A stretch of DNA of 64,000 nt from Clostridium isatidis (GCF_002285495.1 NZ_CP016786.1:200001-264000); one strand, 5' to 3'; shown: positions 1 to 10,203, counted from the first letter of the stretch. Made by a program: numbers and translations. The notes: generated from the sequence alone by a model not told the origin.

Positions 1-2215
<2,215 letters not shown>

Positions 2216-2269
2216 AAAATAATAATGGCTATATTCATGTGCAATTTTCAGAGAACAATTTCTCTGAAA

Positions 2270-2386
2270 TCTGGTGACAATGGCGTAGAGGAAACACTCC
2301 TTCCCATTCCGAACAGGACAGTTAAGCTCTACAGCGTCGATGGTACTGCAGGGGAAGCCCTGTGGGAGAGTAGAACGTTGCCAGGT
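2270..2386 (+). rRNA. rrf: 5S ribosomal RNA
   Basis: The 117-base segment begins tctggtgacaatggcgtaga, holds the conserved loop cattccgaacaggacagtta and ends acgttgccagg, the standard clostridial 5S pattern with complementary ends. It lies about 55 bases after the 23S end and just before two tRNA genes, so it is co-transcribed as the tail of an rRNA operon. End positions are estimated to within a few bases. Confidence 0.95.
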
Positions 2387-2393
2387 TATATAT

Positions 2394-2469
<76 letters not shown>

Positions 2470-2474
2470 TTTAT

Positions 2475-2548
<74 letters not shown>

Positions 2549-2550
2549 AA

Positions 2551-2586
2551 AAAATCCTACAAGTTTTCTTGTAGGATTTTTTTTAT
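2551..2586 (+). terminator. Intrinsic terminator of the rRNA-tRNA operon
   Basis: A 13-bp stem (2551-2563 with 2568-2580, four-base T loop) is followed by a T run to 2584. It starts two bases after tRNA-Cys. The A run on its left makes it usable on the minus strand too, so it probably also ends the converging LD-carboxypeptidase gene. Confidence 0.9.
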
Positions 2587-3491
2587 TCTTGAATTAATAA
2601 ATATTTTTTTGAATCATATCTGAATTTAACTCCAATAGGCATGGTAATATTAGGATAATCGTGACCGAAAGGGAAATATTTTATTATAGGTATATTAAGA
2701 GGTAGTAATTTTTCTTCGATAATTTCTTCAATTGTAAGAGTATTTTTAGTACTAGTACAATCTGTAAAATGACCAAGAATTATAGCTTGTAGCTTATCAA
2801 GTTTTCTGCTGCATATAAGTTGAGATAACATTCTATCAATAACATAGGGACTTTCGTTAACTTCTTCTATTAATAGTATATTATTTTTAAATTTTATTTC
2901 ATAAGGAGTTCCTATTGTAGAGCAAATAATAGATAAGTTACCGCCTACTAACCTTCCTTTGAAATCTCTTGAGTTATAAACTTTTAAATTATTATTACAA
3001 ATACTTTTTAAATTGTAGGTTATTTTATTGTTGATGTTTTCTAATATATTTGTAAAGTAATGCTCTGTTATAGGATCATCAAAATCTGAATTAATCATTG
3101 GTCCATGAAAAGTTGGAAATTTACATTTTTTATTTATATAGTTTAGTAGTAAGGTAATATCACTATAACCACAAAAGATTTTAGGGTTTTTTTTGATGGT
3201 ATTTAGGTCTAAATAATTAGCTATTCTAATAGATCCATATCCACCCCTATAACAAATAATAGCATCTACTTCTTTGTCAGCAAACATTCTATTAATATCA
3301 TCTGCTCTTTCTTTATCAGTACCTGCTAGATATCCATAAGAATTGAATATGTTTTTTCCTAATTTTATTTTATAGCCAAGTTTTTTAAATAGAGTAATAT
3401 TTTTATTTGCTTTTTCAATATCATCTGTAGAGGCTGGAGCTATAATTCCAATAGTCGAACTTTCTTTATTAATAGATTTTAGCTTAATCAA
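2583..3491 (-). CDS. LD-carboxypeptidase family protein (peptidase S66; LdcA/MccF-like)
   Basis: 302 residues, serine peptidase family S66. Members cut the L-D bond of murein tetrapeptides during cell-wall recycling or cleave microcin C-like peptidyl nucleotides. The nucleophile motif GYSD is at 108-111 (Ser110). The conserved segments GGNLS (183-187), IEEVNE (208-213, acid residue) and FGHDYPN (275-281, His277) supply the rest of the Ser-Glu-His triad. No signal peptide is visible, so it is probably cytoplasmic. The start is TTG, chosen because AGGTG lies six bases upstream and the N-terminus matches the family. It is a monocistronic leftward gene convergent with the rRNA operon. The sequence does not separate the murein from the microcin role. 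Confidence 0.88.
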   Translation of the reverse strand: MIKLKSINKESSTIGIIAPASTDDIEKANKNITLFKKLGYKIKLGKNIFNSYGYLAGTDKERADDINRMFADKEVDAIICYRGGYGSIRIANYLDLNTIKKNPKIFCGYSDITLLLNYINKKCKFPTFHGPMINSDFDDPITEHYFTNILENINNKITYNLKSICNNNLKVYNSRDFKGRLVGGNLSIICSTIGTPYEIKFKNNILLIEEVNESPYVIDRMLSQLICSRKLDKLQAIILGHFTDCTSTKNTLTIEEIIEEKLLPLNIPIIKYFPFGHDYPNITMPIGVKFRYDSKKYLLIQE

Positions 3492-3540
3492 GGTTTCACC
3501 TACTTATATTATTTTATAATATTATATATTATAAAATAAA

Positions 3541-3577
3541 AAGGATATGTTCCTTTTTATGAGAACATATCCTTTTT
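3541..3577 (-). terminator. Terminator overlapping the 3' end of corA
   Basis: Inverted repeat aaggatatgttc (3541-3552) and gaacatatcctt (3563-3574), followed on the minus strand by a T-rich tail. The corA stop codon (3557-3559) lies in the hairpin loop, so the terminator is embedded in the end of the gene. Confidence 0.75.
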
Positions 3578-4504
3578 GTAAAGAAGATAAGCTGTACCAA
3601 TAGTTAAAAATAGTATTATGACACTAATTATCTCAAAGCCATAAGGATGATTTATTAGAGGCATTTTGTCAAAGTTCATACCAAATATTCCACCAAATAT
3701 TTCTGGTATAGCCATTAATATAGTAACAGAGGCTAGAACCTTCATCACTATATTTAAATTATTAGATATAACAGAAGCAAAGAAATCCATTGTACTAGCT
3801 AATATATTGCTATATATCTCTGTCATTTCAATAGCTTGTTTATTTTCTATAATAACATCTTCCAAGACATCTTTATCTTCTTCATACTTTTGCATAATAT
3901 CGAGTTTTAACATTTTTTCCAAAGTTATTTCATTAGCTTTTAGTGAAGTAGAAAAGTAAACTAAAGATTTTTCTAATGAATGTAATTGAATAAGCTCCCT
4001 GTTTTTCATTGATTTATGGAGACGCTTCTCTATCATTAAGCTTTTTTTATCTATTTGTCTTAAATAAAGTAAGTAATTTGATGCAATCTTACTTAATATT
4101 TGAAGAATAAATCTAGATTTTTTAAAGGTAAAAAAGGATTTAACTTTTCCGTTAATAAAATCTGATAATATTCTGCTGTTTTTTAAACAAACTGTTATTA
4201 TTTGCTTGTCAGTATGTATTATTGCTAGAGGATAGGTATCATAGGTAAGTGAATTTTCCTCCATTTCAGTAAAGGGAATATCAACTACAACTAATAAGCA
4301 ATTATCTTCTATATCTATACGAGAGGTTTCTTCGTCATCTAAAGGTGCTTTTAAAAATTCTAAAGGAACATTAGTCTTTTTAGAAATTAATATTAATTCT
4401 TCATCAGATGGAGCAACAATATTAATCCAGCAGCCATTCTCTATATTTTTTAATGTTTTTAAGGTTGGATTTTCCTCGCTTACACTTTTATAAATTTGAA
4501 TCAT
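3557..4504 (-). CDS. corA: CorA-family magnesium/cobalt transporter
   Basis: 315 residues, CorA-type divalent cation channel of the inner membrane. The N-terminal two thirds is the soluble alpha/beta funnel plus long helices. The C-terminus has two membrane helices (about 250-272 and 287-307) flanking the signature GMN at 275-277. The short basic tail LYKKDMFS is typical. Length is normal. The start ATG follows GGAGG at good spacing, with a TATAAT-like box upstream on the minus strand. It stands alone. Mg2+ is the usual substrate; specificity cannot be read from sequence. Confidence 0.92.
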   Translation of the reverse strand: MIQIYKSVSEENPTLKTLKNIENGCWINIVAPSDEELILISKKTNVPLEFLKAPLDDEETSRIDIEDNCLLVVVDIPFTEMEENSLTYDTYPLAIIHTDKQIITVCLKNSRILSDFINGKVKSFFTFKKSRFILQILSKIASNYLLYLRQIDKKSLMIEKRLHKSMKNRELIQLHSLEKSLVYFSTSLKANEITLEKMLKLDIMQKYEEDKDVLEDVIIENKQAIEMTEIYSNILASTMDFFASVISNNLNIVMKVLASVTILMAIPEIFGGIFGMNFDKMPLINHPYGFEIISVIILFLTIGTAYLLYKKDMFS

Positions 4505-4613
4505 ATTTGACCTCCATATATGAATTACTCCTTTAATTATACTATAATATAAAATATTAAATAAGGGAAATGATTAATTTAATAATTATAATAAACAGTA
4601 AGGGGAAATATAA

Positions 4614-4641
4614 AAGTAGGCTCTAGTTTAAGAGCCTACTT
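4614..4641 (-). terminator. Terminator of the M20-like gene
   Basis: 11-bp stem aagtaggctct (4614-4624) with agagcctactt (4631-4641) and a six-base loop. The minus-strand tail is ttttatattt. The stop TAG (4636-4638) lies inside the stem. Confidence 0.75.
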
Positions 4642-5787
4642 ATTGTAAAATTCATTTTTTACTTCTGCTAATAAATTTTCATTAACTATAATATCATATC
4701 CAGTAAAGGCAAGAGATAGAGCAGCTTTCATAGCTTCATTAAAGCCATGTTCAGAAATTGTAGCCTTTGCAAATTCTTTTGTTCCATATTTAATTGATTC
4801 ATCTTTTATTATTGAGAAATATGGATGAATTGTAGGAACTTTTTTACTTACAATTCCAAGACTTAAACCTGATTTAATATCTCTAGGTGCTTGAATATTT
4901 ATTATTCCATTTTCTTTAAGATTATGGCTAAACAACCTATTTAATGTTCTATTTGTACGTAATTCTTCGCTTTCTGGTTCGTATAATGATATAGAATATT
5001 GAATTCTAATCAGTTTTGATACATATATTACTATTTCTCTAATTTTATTTTCTACTACCCGTACTACATCCATTTCTTTTCCCCTAATATAAAATTTTGC
5101 TTCAGCTTCTGGAGGAACTAAAAGCGGGGTGTATCCTCCTTTAGATAATATTGAGTTTATTTCAATATCTTTGGGAAATCCTTTTTGTAAAGAATTTAGT
5201 ATGTTAAAGGTTAATAAAATTCCGTCTAGAGAGTTATAATCTTCTTTATTTAAAAAACTAAATCCATTACTGCTTAAGAATTTAACTTGCATAGGAACTA
5301 TTGCTGAAGAACTGCCGCTTTCAGAAGTAATTACATCTGGGTGCGATACTAAAACAGCATCTATATCATCAAAAACTCCTTGTTTTGTCATTATAGACTT
5401 TGTTCCACCTAAATATTCTCCTGGGCATCCAATTATTATTACAGAGCCATTAATTTTATGTATAATTTCTCCTAAAACAATAGCGGCAGCAATGGAGGTG
5501 GCGGTTAGGAGATTATGACCTGTTAAGTGACCTTCATTTAATACTGCATCATATTCACATAAAAAGCATATTTTTGGATGTCCATTTCCCTTAGAAGCAA
5601 AAAAGGATGTATTTAAATCTAAGAAGTTTTTTTCTATTTTAAAATTATGTTTACTTAAAAATTCACATATATAATTGCTGCTATTTACTTCTTTATAGCT
5701 GGCTTCCGGATTATTAAATAAAAATTCATTTAATGATTTAATATCTGTTTTAGATTTTTCTAAAGCAGAAATCATACAATTTTTCAT
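4636..5787 (-). CDS. M20-family peptidase/amidohydrolase-like protein with altered metal-binding residues
   Basis: 383 residues with the layout of the M20 AbgB/PM20D2 group: catalytic domain, dimerisation insert (about 170-280), catalytic domain again. Recognisable blocks are CEYDAV (77-82), GHLTGHN (86-92), GCPGEYLGGTK (120-130) and SHP (148-150). Family members usually have GH(A/G)CGHN, with Cys as metal ligand, and GTPAEE with paired glutamates. Here Cys is Thr89 and the second Glu is Tyr125. The late His of the HTPEF block is also lost (YGTKEF). Hydrolase activity is therefore doubtful; a binding or regulatory role is possible. It is a single leftward gene with its own terminator, divergent from gin. 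Start ATG has GGAGG upstream. Confidence 0.75.
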   Translation of the reverse strand: MKNCMISALEKSKTDIKSLNEFLFNNPEASYKEVNSSNYICEFLSKHNFKIEKNFLDLNTSFFASKGNGHPKICFLCEYDAVLNEGHLTGHNLLTATSIAAAIVLGEIIHKINGSVIIIGCPGEYLGGTKSIMTKQGVFDDIDAVLVSHPDVITSESGSSSAIVPMQVKFLSSNGFSFLNKEDYNSLDGILLTFNILNSLQKGFPKDIEINSILSKGGYTPLLVPPEAEAKFYIRGKEMDVVRVVENKIREIVIYVSKLIRIQYSISLYEPESEELRTNRTLNRLFSHNLKENGIINIQAPRDIKSGLSLGIVSKKVPTIHPYFSIIKDESIKYGTKEFAKATISEHGFNEAMKAALSLAFTGYDIIVNENLLAEVKNEFYNK

Positions 5788-5894
5788 ATTACACTCCTCC
5801 TAACTTTCCATATATTTATTTTTCTTTAAATGATTATAAATATACCTAAGTGTCGAGAATAATAATAAATTTATGATTAGGAAGGGATTATAAT

Positions 5895-6107
5895 ATGGAT
5901 TTATTAATTAAGGGAATAGATAATAACGAAAATAAATGTATAATTTGTGGAAAGGAAATATATAGTGATATAATTATTAATAAAAGTTTAGTATGTAATT
6001 CATGTTATGATAATATTTCTCTATTAAATGTAGATGATTTTGAATATAATTATTATAAAAATAAAATAAAAGTGTGGTTAAAAAGAAAATATAAAATAAA
6101 CATATGA
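5895..6107 (+). CDS. Gin-like sigma-G inhibitor (zinc ribbon)
   Basis: 70 residues with a small treble-clef pattern: CIIC at 15-18 and CNSC at 34-37, the spacing of the Gin/CsfB family. In Bacillus subtilis Gin (CsfB) binds sigma factors, chiefly SigG, to block premature forespore activity, and its gene sits a few genes before tmk. Here it is 11 bases before tmk with an SD-like ggaaggga. Motif, size and location agree with a Gin orthologue, but overall identity is too low to be certain by eye. The C-terminal 30 residues are basic and aromatic with no clear motif. It could be another small zinc-ribbon protein. Confidence 0.7.
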   Translation: MDLLIKGIDNNENKCIICGKEIYSDIIINKSLVCNSCYDNISLLNVDDFEYNYYKNKIKVWLKRKYKINI

Positions 6108-6118
6108 GGGAGATATAA

Positions 6119-6748
6119 ATGAAAAAAGGAAAGTTTATAGCCTTTGAAGGTGGAGAAGGCTCAGGGAAAAGTACAATATTAGAGATGATTTATAATTATT
6201 TTATTGAAAATAATGTAGAGTGTATAAAAACAAGGGAACCTGGTGGAATTAAAATTTCAGAGGATATTAGAAAAATAATTCTTGATAAAAATAATACTCA
6301 AATGGATGCTAAAACAGAAGCTCTTTTATATGCAGCAGCAAGAAGACAGCATCTAGTAGAAAAAGTTATTAAAGAATTAGAGCAAGGAAAAATAGTTCTT
6401 TGTGATAGATTTGTTTACTCTTCATTGGTTTATCAAGGTTATGCTAGAGGATTGGGCATAGAAGAAATATATAATATTAATAAGTTTGCAATAGATGAGT
6501 ACATGCCTGATTTAAATATTTTTTTTGATGTAAGTCCTGAGGTGGGACTAGCAAGAATAAATAAAAACAAAGATAGAGAAGTAAATAGACTGGATTTAGA
6601 AAAGATGGATTTTCATTATAAGGTGAGAGAAGGCTATATTAAACTATGTGAAGCAAATAAAGAAACTTTTATAAAAATTGATGCAGAAAAATCAATTGAT
6701 GAAGTTTTTGAAAGTGTAAAAAGTAAAATAATTAAATTTATAAAATAA
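6119..6748 (+). CDS. tmk: Thymidylate kinase (dTMP kinase)
   Basis: 209 residues; phosphorylates dTMP to dTDP with ATP in dTTP synthesis. The P-loop is EGGEGSGKS (10-18), the dTMP-binding TREPGG is at 38-43, and the DRF motif (96-98) and the LID segment after 140 are present. Length is normal. It follows gin by 11 bases with SD gagggag. Downstream come darA, holB and ricT, the standard Firmicute order, although yaaR is absent. Confidence 0.96.
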   Translation: MKKGKFIAFEGGEGSGKSTILEMIYNYFIENNVECIKTREPGGIKISEDIRKIILDKNNTQMDAKTEALLYAAARRQHLVEKVIKELEQGKIVLCDRFVYSSLVYQGYARGLGIEEIYNINKFAIDEYMPDLNIFFDVSPEVGLARINKNKDREVNRLDLEKMDFHYKVREGYIKLCEANKETFIKIDAEKSIDEVFESVKSKIIKFIK

Positions 6749-6778
6749 GATAGCATATTCAGGAAGTTTTTGCTGGCA

Positions 6779-6815
6779 ATTAGATTATAAATTTTTGCTT
6801 AATTTATAATCTAAT
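6779..6815. repeat. AT-rich perfect inverted repeat between tmk and darA
   Basis: 15-bp perfect stem (6779-6793 with 6801-6815) and a seven-base loop. There is no T run after it, so it is not a classical terminator. It could attenuate read-through or stabilise tmk mRNA. The sequence tatgataaaatatag after it may hold a -10 box for darA. Confidence 0.5.
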
Positions 6816-6859
6816 TATGATAAAATATAGATGATAGTATTATTTATGGAGGGTTATAT

Positions 6860-7189
6860 ATGAAATTAGTAATAGCCATAGTTCAAGATGATGATTCAGC
6901 AGAATTAATTGATTCTGTAACAGAAGCAGGTTTTAGGGTTACAAAACTAGCTACTACTGGGGGATTTTTAAAAGCTGGTAATACAACTTTAATTATTGGA
7001 GTTGAAGAAGAAAAGGTAAACTATGTTATTAGTTTGATAGAAGATACATGCAAAAAACGCAAGCAGATAATAAATACTACAACACCTATTACTGGTAATG
7101 TGGATATCTTTATGTCTTATCCTATAGAAGTTGAAGTAGGTGGAGCAACTATATTTGTTTTAGATGTAGATCAATTTATTAGGGTATAA
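6860..7189 (+). CDS. darA: Cyclic-di-AMP receptor DarA (PstA, YaaQ), PII-like
   Basis: 109 residues, the usual length of the trimeric PII-like protein that binds c-di-AMP. The conserved TGGFLKAGNTTL block (33-44) forms the ligand pocket, and the C-terminal beta strands (IFVLDVDQF) close the fold. It is cytoplasmic and its downstream partner is unknown in most species. It lies between tmk and holB as in Bacillus. The diadenylate cyclase disA is encoded about 17 kb away in the same window. SD ggagggtt gives the ATG start. Confidence 0.93.
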   Translation: MKLVIAIVQDDDSAELIDSVTEAGFRVTKLATTGGFLKAGNTTLIIGVEEEKVNYVISLIEDTCKKRKQIINTTTPITGNVDIFMSYPIEVEVGGATIFVLDVDQFIRV

Positions 7190-7209
7190 ATAAATTATTG
7201 GAGGATATC

Positions 7210-8148
7210 ATGGGGGAATTTATTGGACATAGCAGAATATTAAATAATTTAAATTTAAGAATCAGCAGTGGAGAAATCTCCCATGCCCACATAATAGTTG
7301 GAGAAGACGGAATTGGAAAGAGCCCTTTAGCTATTATAACAGCTAAAAATATATTAGGGCTTAGGAATAATAGGGAATCTGTAGATATTATAAATTATAG
7401 ATTAAAAAAAGCTTCTTTTGGGGTTGATGAAGCTAGGGAAATTATAAATGAGATTAATAAAAAGCCCTATGAGGGAGATAAGAAGATAATTATAATTCAT
7501 GATGGAAATAAATTAACCGTTCAAGCTCAAAATGCTCTTTTAAAAACTATAGAGGAGCCTCCTAAGGGTGTTTATATTATTTTATTATGTGAGAGTTTAG
7601 AGCTGATTCTAGATACAATAAAATCTAGATGTGAAATACATAAGCTAACTCCTTTATCAAATGAAGAAGTGAATTTATATCTAAAAAATATAGGCATTTC
7701 TGAATATAAAGAAGAAGAAGTAAGCGCAGCTATTTCATATGCAGAAGGAATACCTGGAAAAGCTGAAGCTTTTTTAAAGGATTCATCATTAAAGAATTTA
7801 CGGGATATATTGATTGATTTATTATATAAAATTGTAAAAGGTGATATTAGTAATTTATTAGAATTTGAAGATAAATTTTCATCATATAAAGAGAAAAAAG
7901 AAGAGATATTAAATATTTTATCATCCTTTGTAAGAGACATAATGGTTTTCAAAGAAATAAATAATGAAAAGGGAATAATAAACAAAGATAAAATAAATGA
8001 TATTAAGCAATTAGCTATTGAAATGTCCTATAAGAAACTTACTAAGATTATTGATAAAATAGGAGAGTGTAGATACAATCTGTTAAAAAACTCTAATTTT
8101 TTATTAACCGTTAGAGTTATGCTTATAGGTTTTATGGAGGTTAAATAA
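7210..8148 (+). CDS. holB: DNA polymerase III delta' subunit
   Basis: 312 residues; clamp-loader subunit (AAA+ fold) that with DnaX and HolA opens the beta clamp. Walker A-like GEDGIGKS (31-38) and the SRC motif (in IKSRCEIH) are present. The zinc-binding cysteine cluster found in many delta' proteins after the P-loop is missing; only one Cys is in that half. The longest ORF begins at TTG 7198, but GGAGG at 7200-7204 places the real start at ATG 7210. The stop overlaps the ricT start (TAATG), implying translational coupling. Confidence 0.93.
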   Translation: MGEFIGHSRILNNLNLRISSGEISHAHIIVGEDGIGKSPLAIITAKNILGLRNNRESVDIINYRLKKASFGVDEAREIINEINKKPYEGDKKIIIIHDGNKLTVQAQNALLKTIEEPPKGVYIILLCESLELILDTIKSRCEIHKLTPLSNEEVNLYLKNIGISEYKEEEVSAAISYAEGIPGKAEAFLKDSSLKNLRDILIDLLYKIVKGDISNLLEFEDKFSSYKEKKEEILNILSSFVRDIMVFKEINNEKGIINKDKINDIKQLAIEMSYKKLTKIIDKIGECRYNLLKNSNFLLTVRVMLIGFMEVK

Positions 8149-9053
8149 TGATAGAAGTTGTAGGTGTAAGATTTAAGAAGGCAGGTAAAATATATTATTT
8201 CGATCCAAATAATTTAGAAATAAATGCTGGGGATTTTGTCATAGTAGAAACTGCAAGAGGAATAGAATTTGGAGAATGTGTTATTGGAATTAAGGAAATA
8301 CCTGAATCTGATATTGTAGCACCTTTAAAAAGCGTAATAAGAGTTGCAGAAAAAGAAGATATTAAAAAACATAAAGAAAATAAAGTTAAAGAAAAAGATG
8401 CTCTAGAAATTTGTTTAAAGAAAGTAGAAGAGCATGGATTAAATATGAAACTAATTGATGTAGAATATACATTTGATAATAATAAAGTAATATTTTATTT
8501 TACAGCAGATGGAAGAGTAGATTTTAGGGAATTAGTAAAGGATTTAGCTACTATCTTTAAAACTAGAATAGAGCTTAGACAAATTGGTGTAAGAGATGAG
8601 GCTAAGATGTTAGGCGGATTAGGAGCTTGTGGAAGAACTCTTTGCTGCTCAACATTTTTAGGAGATTTTGCATCGGTTTCTATAAAAATGGCTAAGGAAC
8701 AAAATCTTTCATTAAATCCAACAAAAATATCTGGAATATGTGGAAGATTAATGTGCTGCTTAAATTATGAGCAAAGTACATATGAAGATATAAGACAAAG
8801 ATTACCTAAAGTGGGGTCTATTGTGAGGATAGATGATATAGAGGGGGAAGTTGTATCTAATAGTACAGTAAAAGAAAGTGTAAAAGTAAAATATAAAAGG
8901 ATAGACGAAGAAATAATAGAAGAATTTAAAATAGATAATATTGAATTAGTAGAAGGAAGTTATGAAGATGCTGTTGATGATACAGAAATAAAATTAGAAG
9001 TTGAGTCACCAGAAGATAAAAATTTACTTAAGGATCTTATAGAGGAAAATTAG
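8148..9053 (+). CDS. ricT: RicT/YaaT (PSP1-domain) regulatory iron-sulfur protein
   Basis: 301 residues with a PSP1 C-terminal domain. In B. subtilis RicT works with RicA and RicF (the Y-complex) in RNase Y-dependent mRNA maturation and in sporulation and competence; the complex carries [4Fe-4S] clusters. Cysteines at 161, 166, 167, 198, 203 and 204 fall in GACGRTLCC and GICGRLMCC, the conserved cluster-binding pattern. The acidic C-terminal tail after about 255 is variable. It is coupled to holB by a one-base overlap. Confidence 0.93.
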   Translation: MIEVVGVRFKKAGKIYYFDPNNLEINAGDFVIVETARGIEFGECVIGIKEIPESDIVAPLKSVIRVAEKEDIKKHKENKVKEKDALEICLKKVEEHGLNMKLIDVEYTFDNNKVIFYFTADGRVDFRELVKDLATIFKTRIELRQIGVRDEAKMLGGLGACGRTLCCSTFLGDFASVSIKMAKEQNLSLNPTKISGICGRLMCCLNYEQSTYEDIRQRLPKVGSIVRIDDIEGEVVSNSTVKESVKVKYKRIDEEIIEEFKIDNIELVEGSYEDAVDDTEIKLEVESPEDKNLLKDLIEEN

Positions 9054-9066
9054 GGGGAGAATAGAT

Positions 9067-9270
9067 ATGAAGTCCTTTTTAAAGGTTCCTAATATGAAAG
9101 ATAATAAAGATGTTGCTATTATTAGAGAAGCAATAGCTAAAAATATTGGTGTAATAGCCTGTGAAATATTACTATCTAAAAAAGAAGTTACTATATTCTA
9201 TGATGAATCTAGTATAACCTTAGATGATTTAATTTCTTCAATAGAAGATATGGGATATACGGTAATTTAA
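9067..9270 (+). CDS. HMA-like small protein lacking the metal-binding CxxC
   Basis: 67 residues with the beta-alpha-beta-beta-alpha-beta outline of heavy-metal-associated (CopZ-like) domains. A first strand is followed by a long helix (about 14-27), two strands (IACEILLS and EVTIFYD), a second helix (ITLDDLISSIED) and GYTVI. The usual GMTCxxC loop is replaced by PNMKDNKD, so copper binding by the standard site is impossible. It sits 13 bases after ricT with SD gggggag and is probably in that operon. Function unknown; the fold call is inferred from pattern alone. Confidence 0.65.
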   Translation: MKSFLKVPNMKDNKDVAIIREAIAKNIGVIACEILLSKKEVTIFYDESSITLDDLISSIEDMGYTVI

Positions 9271-9291
9271 ATTAAATATAAAACTTAACAC

Positions 9292-9320
9292 TTTAAAATT
9301 TATAATCCCTATGTTAGAAT
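9292..9320 (+). promoter_or_regulatory. Probable ferredoxin promoter
   Basis: A -10 box TAGAAT (9315-9320) and a weak -35 TTTAAA (9292-9297) with 17-base spacing lie 38 bases before the ferredoxin start. The -35 is poor. Confidence 0.4.
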
Positions 9321-9357
9321 AGTAATGAAATATTCTTATTTGTAGGAGGTGCTTTAT

Positions 9358-9528
9358 ATGGCATATAGAATAGAAGATTCATGCATAAGCTGTGGTGCAT
9401 GCGCTGCAGAATGCCCTGTTGAAGCTATAACTCAAGGAGATACTCAATTCATCATTGATGAAGATACTTGCATAGATTGTGGAAACTGTGCAAATGTTTG
9501 TCCAGTAGGAGCTCCAGTAGAAGCTTAA
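9358..9528 (+). CDS. 2[4Fe-4S] clostridial-type ferredoxin
   Basis: 56 residues; small electron carrier for pyruvate:ferredoxin oxidoreductase, hydrogenase and related enzymes. The two cluster motifs are C9-C12-C15-C19 and C38-C41-C44-C48, each CxxCxxCxxxCP, giving the classic pseudo-symmetric fold. SD taggaggtg is eight bases before ATG. It has its own promoter and a strong terminator, so it is probably expressed as a short, abundant monocistronic mRNA. Confidence 0.97.
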   Translation: MAYRIEDSCISCGACAAECPVEAITQGDTQFIIDEDTCIDCGNCANVCPVGAPVEA

Positions 9529-9533
9529 TTTAA

Positions 9534-9569
9534 ATAAAGAACCGCTAGTAATAGCGGTTCTTTATTTTT
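9534..9569. terminator. Bidirectional terminator between ferredoxin and the MBL-fold gene
   Basis: 11-bp stem aaagaaccgct (9536-9546) with agcggttcttt (9553-9563), then ttatttttg on the plus strand and an A/T-rich tail on the minus strand. The two flanking genes converge here; the minus-strand stop is inside the stem. Confidence 0.88.
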
Positions 9570-10203
9570 GTTTTGATAACACTATTATAGTGCATGGTTC
9601 ATCAAATAATAGCTCATCAGTATGTATTATATCTTTTTCTATTAAAGGAGTATTTTTCATTGATGATAGAAACTTATGAGGTCCATCAAGAAAAAAATAA
9701 TCTGAAGAACTTTTATAAGCCATTGGAATTACATATTTAGGATTAATATTCTTTGCTAGTTTAGCTGCTTGTAAACCATCTAAACAAAAGTGCCCGCCAA
9801 TAGGAATAAATAAAAAATCACAGCCATATATTTTAGACAATAAATCAGCATCTAAACAATGGCCTAATGAACCCAAATGACACACTTTATAATCATCAAT
9901 ATTAAAGTAATATATAATATTTTCTCCTCTTTTATACCCATTTAGGTCATCTCTATAACTTTTATAGCCTTCAATTGTTATAAATTCATTAGTAAAGTTA
10001 CAGGGAGAAGTTATAACAGTAGAATTATTATTTATAAAGTCATTAATAATTTCATTATTATGTAAATGACTAAAAGTAATTATATCTGGATTAAAATCAT
10101 ACTTTTCTATTAAAGGGTGAATTTGTATAGGATCTAAAAGAATTTTCTTGCCCAGAGAAGTTTTTATTAAGAAACTTGTGTTACCTATCCACTTAATCTC
10201 CAT
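9562..10203 (-). CDS. Metallo-beta-lactamase-fold protein (UlaG-like) with degraded active site
   Basis: 213 residues, resembling the UlaG/YtkL group of metal-dependent hydrolases by the opening IKWIGNTSFLI, the SHLH strand, HLGSLGH (109-115), PIGG (134-137) and VIPMAY (158-163). In active members these blocks read THxHxDH, HLGDxGH and VIPMHY. Here the metal-site Asp is Asn50, the next His is Glu51, the bridging Asp is Ser112 and the late His is Ala162. Only His46, His48, His109 and His115 remain. Catalysis by the usual two-metal mechanism is unlikely. The reading frame is intact and has an SD (gaggtga), so it is not a decaying pseudogene by frame. Convergent with ferredoxin, divergent from ctsR. 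Confidence 0.8.
   Translation of the reverse strand: MEIKWIGNTSFLIKTSLGKKILLDPIQIHPLIEKYDFNPDIITFSHLHNNEIINDFINNNSTVITSPCNFTNEFITIEGYKSYRDDLNGYKRGENIIYYFNIDDYKVCHLGSLGHCLDADLLSKIYGCDFLFIPIGGHFCLDGLQAAKLAKNINPKYVIPMAYKSSSDYFFLDGPHKFLSSMKNTPLIEKDIIHTDELLFDEPCTIIVLSKQK

Noticed and set aside
3666..3959. 97-residue plus-strand ORF opposite corA
   Set aside because: Shadow frame of a well supported gene; no SD and no family features.
7572..7985. 137-residue minus-strand ORF within holB
   Set aside because: Antisense frame favoured by AT-rich codon use; lacks an SD.
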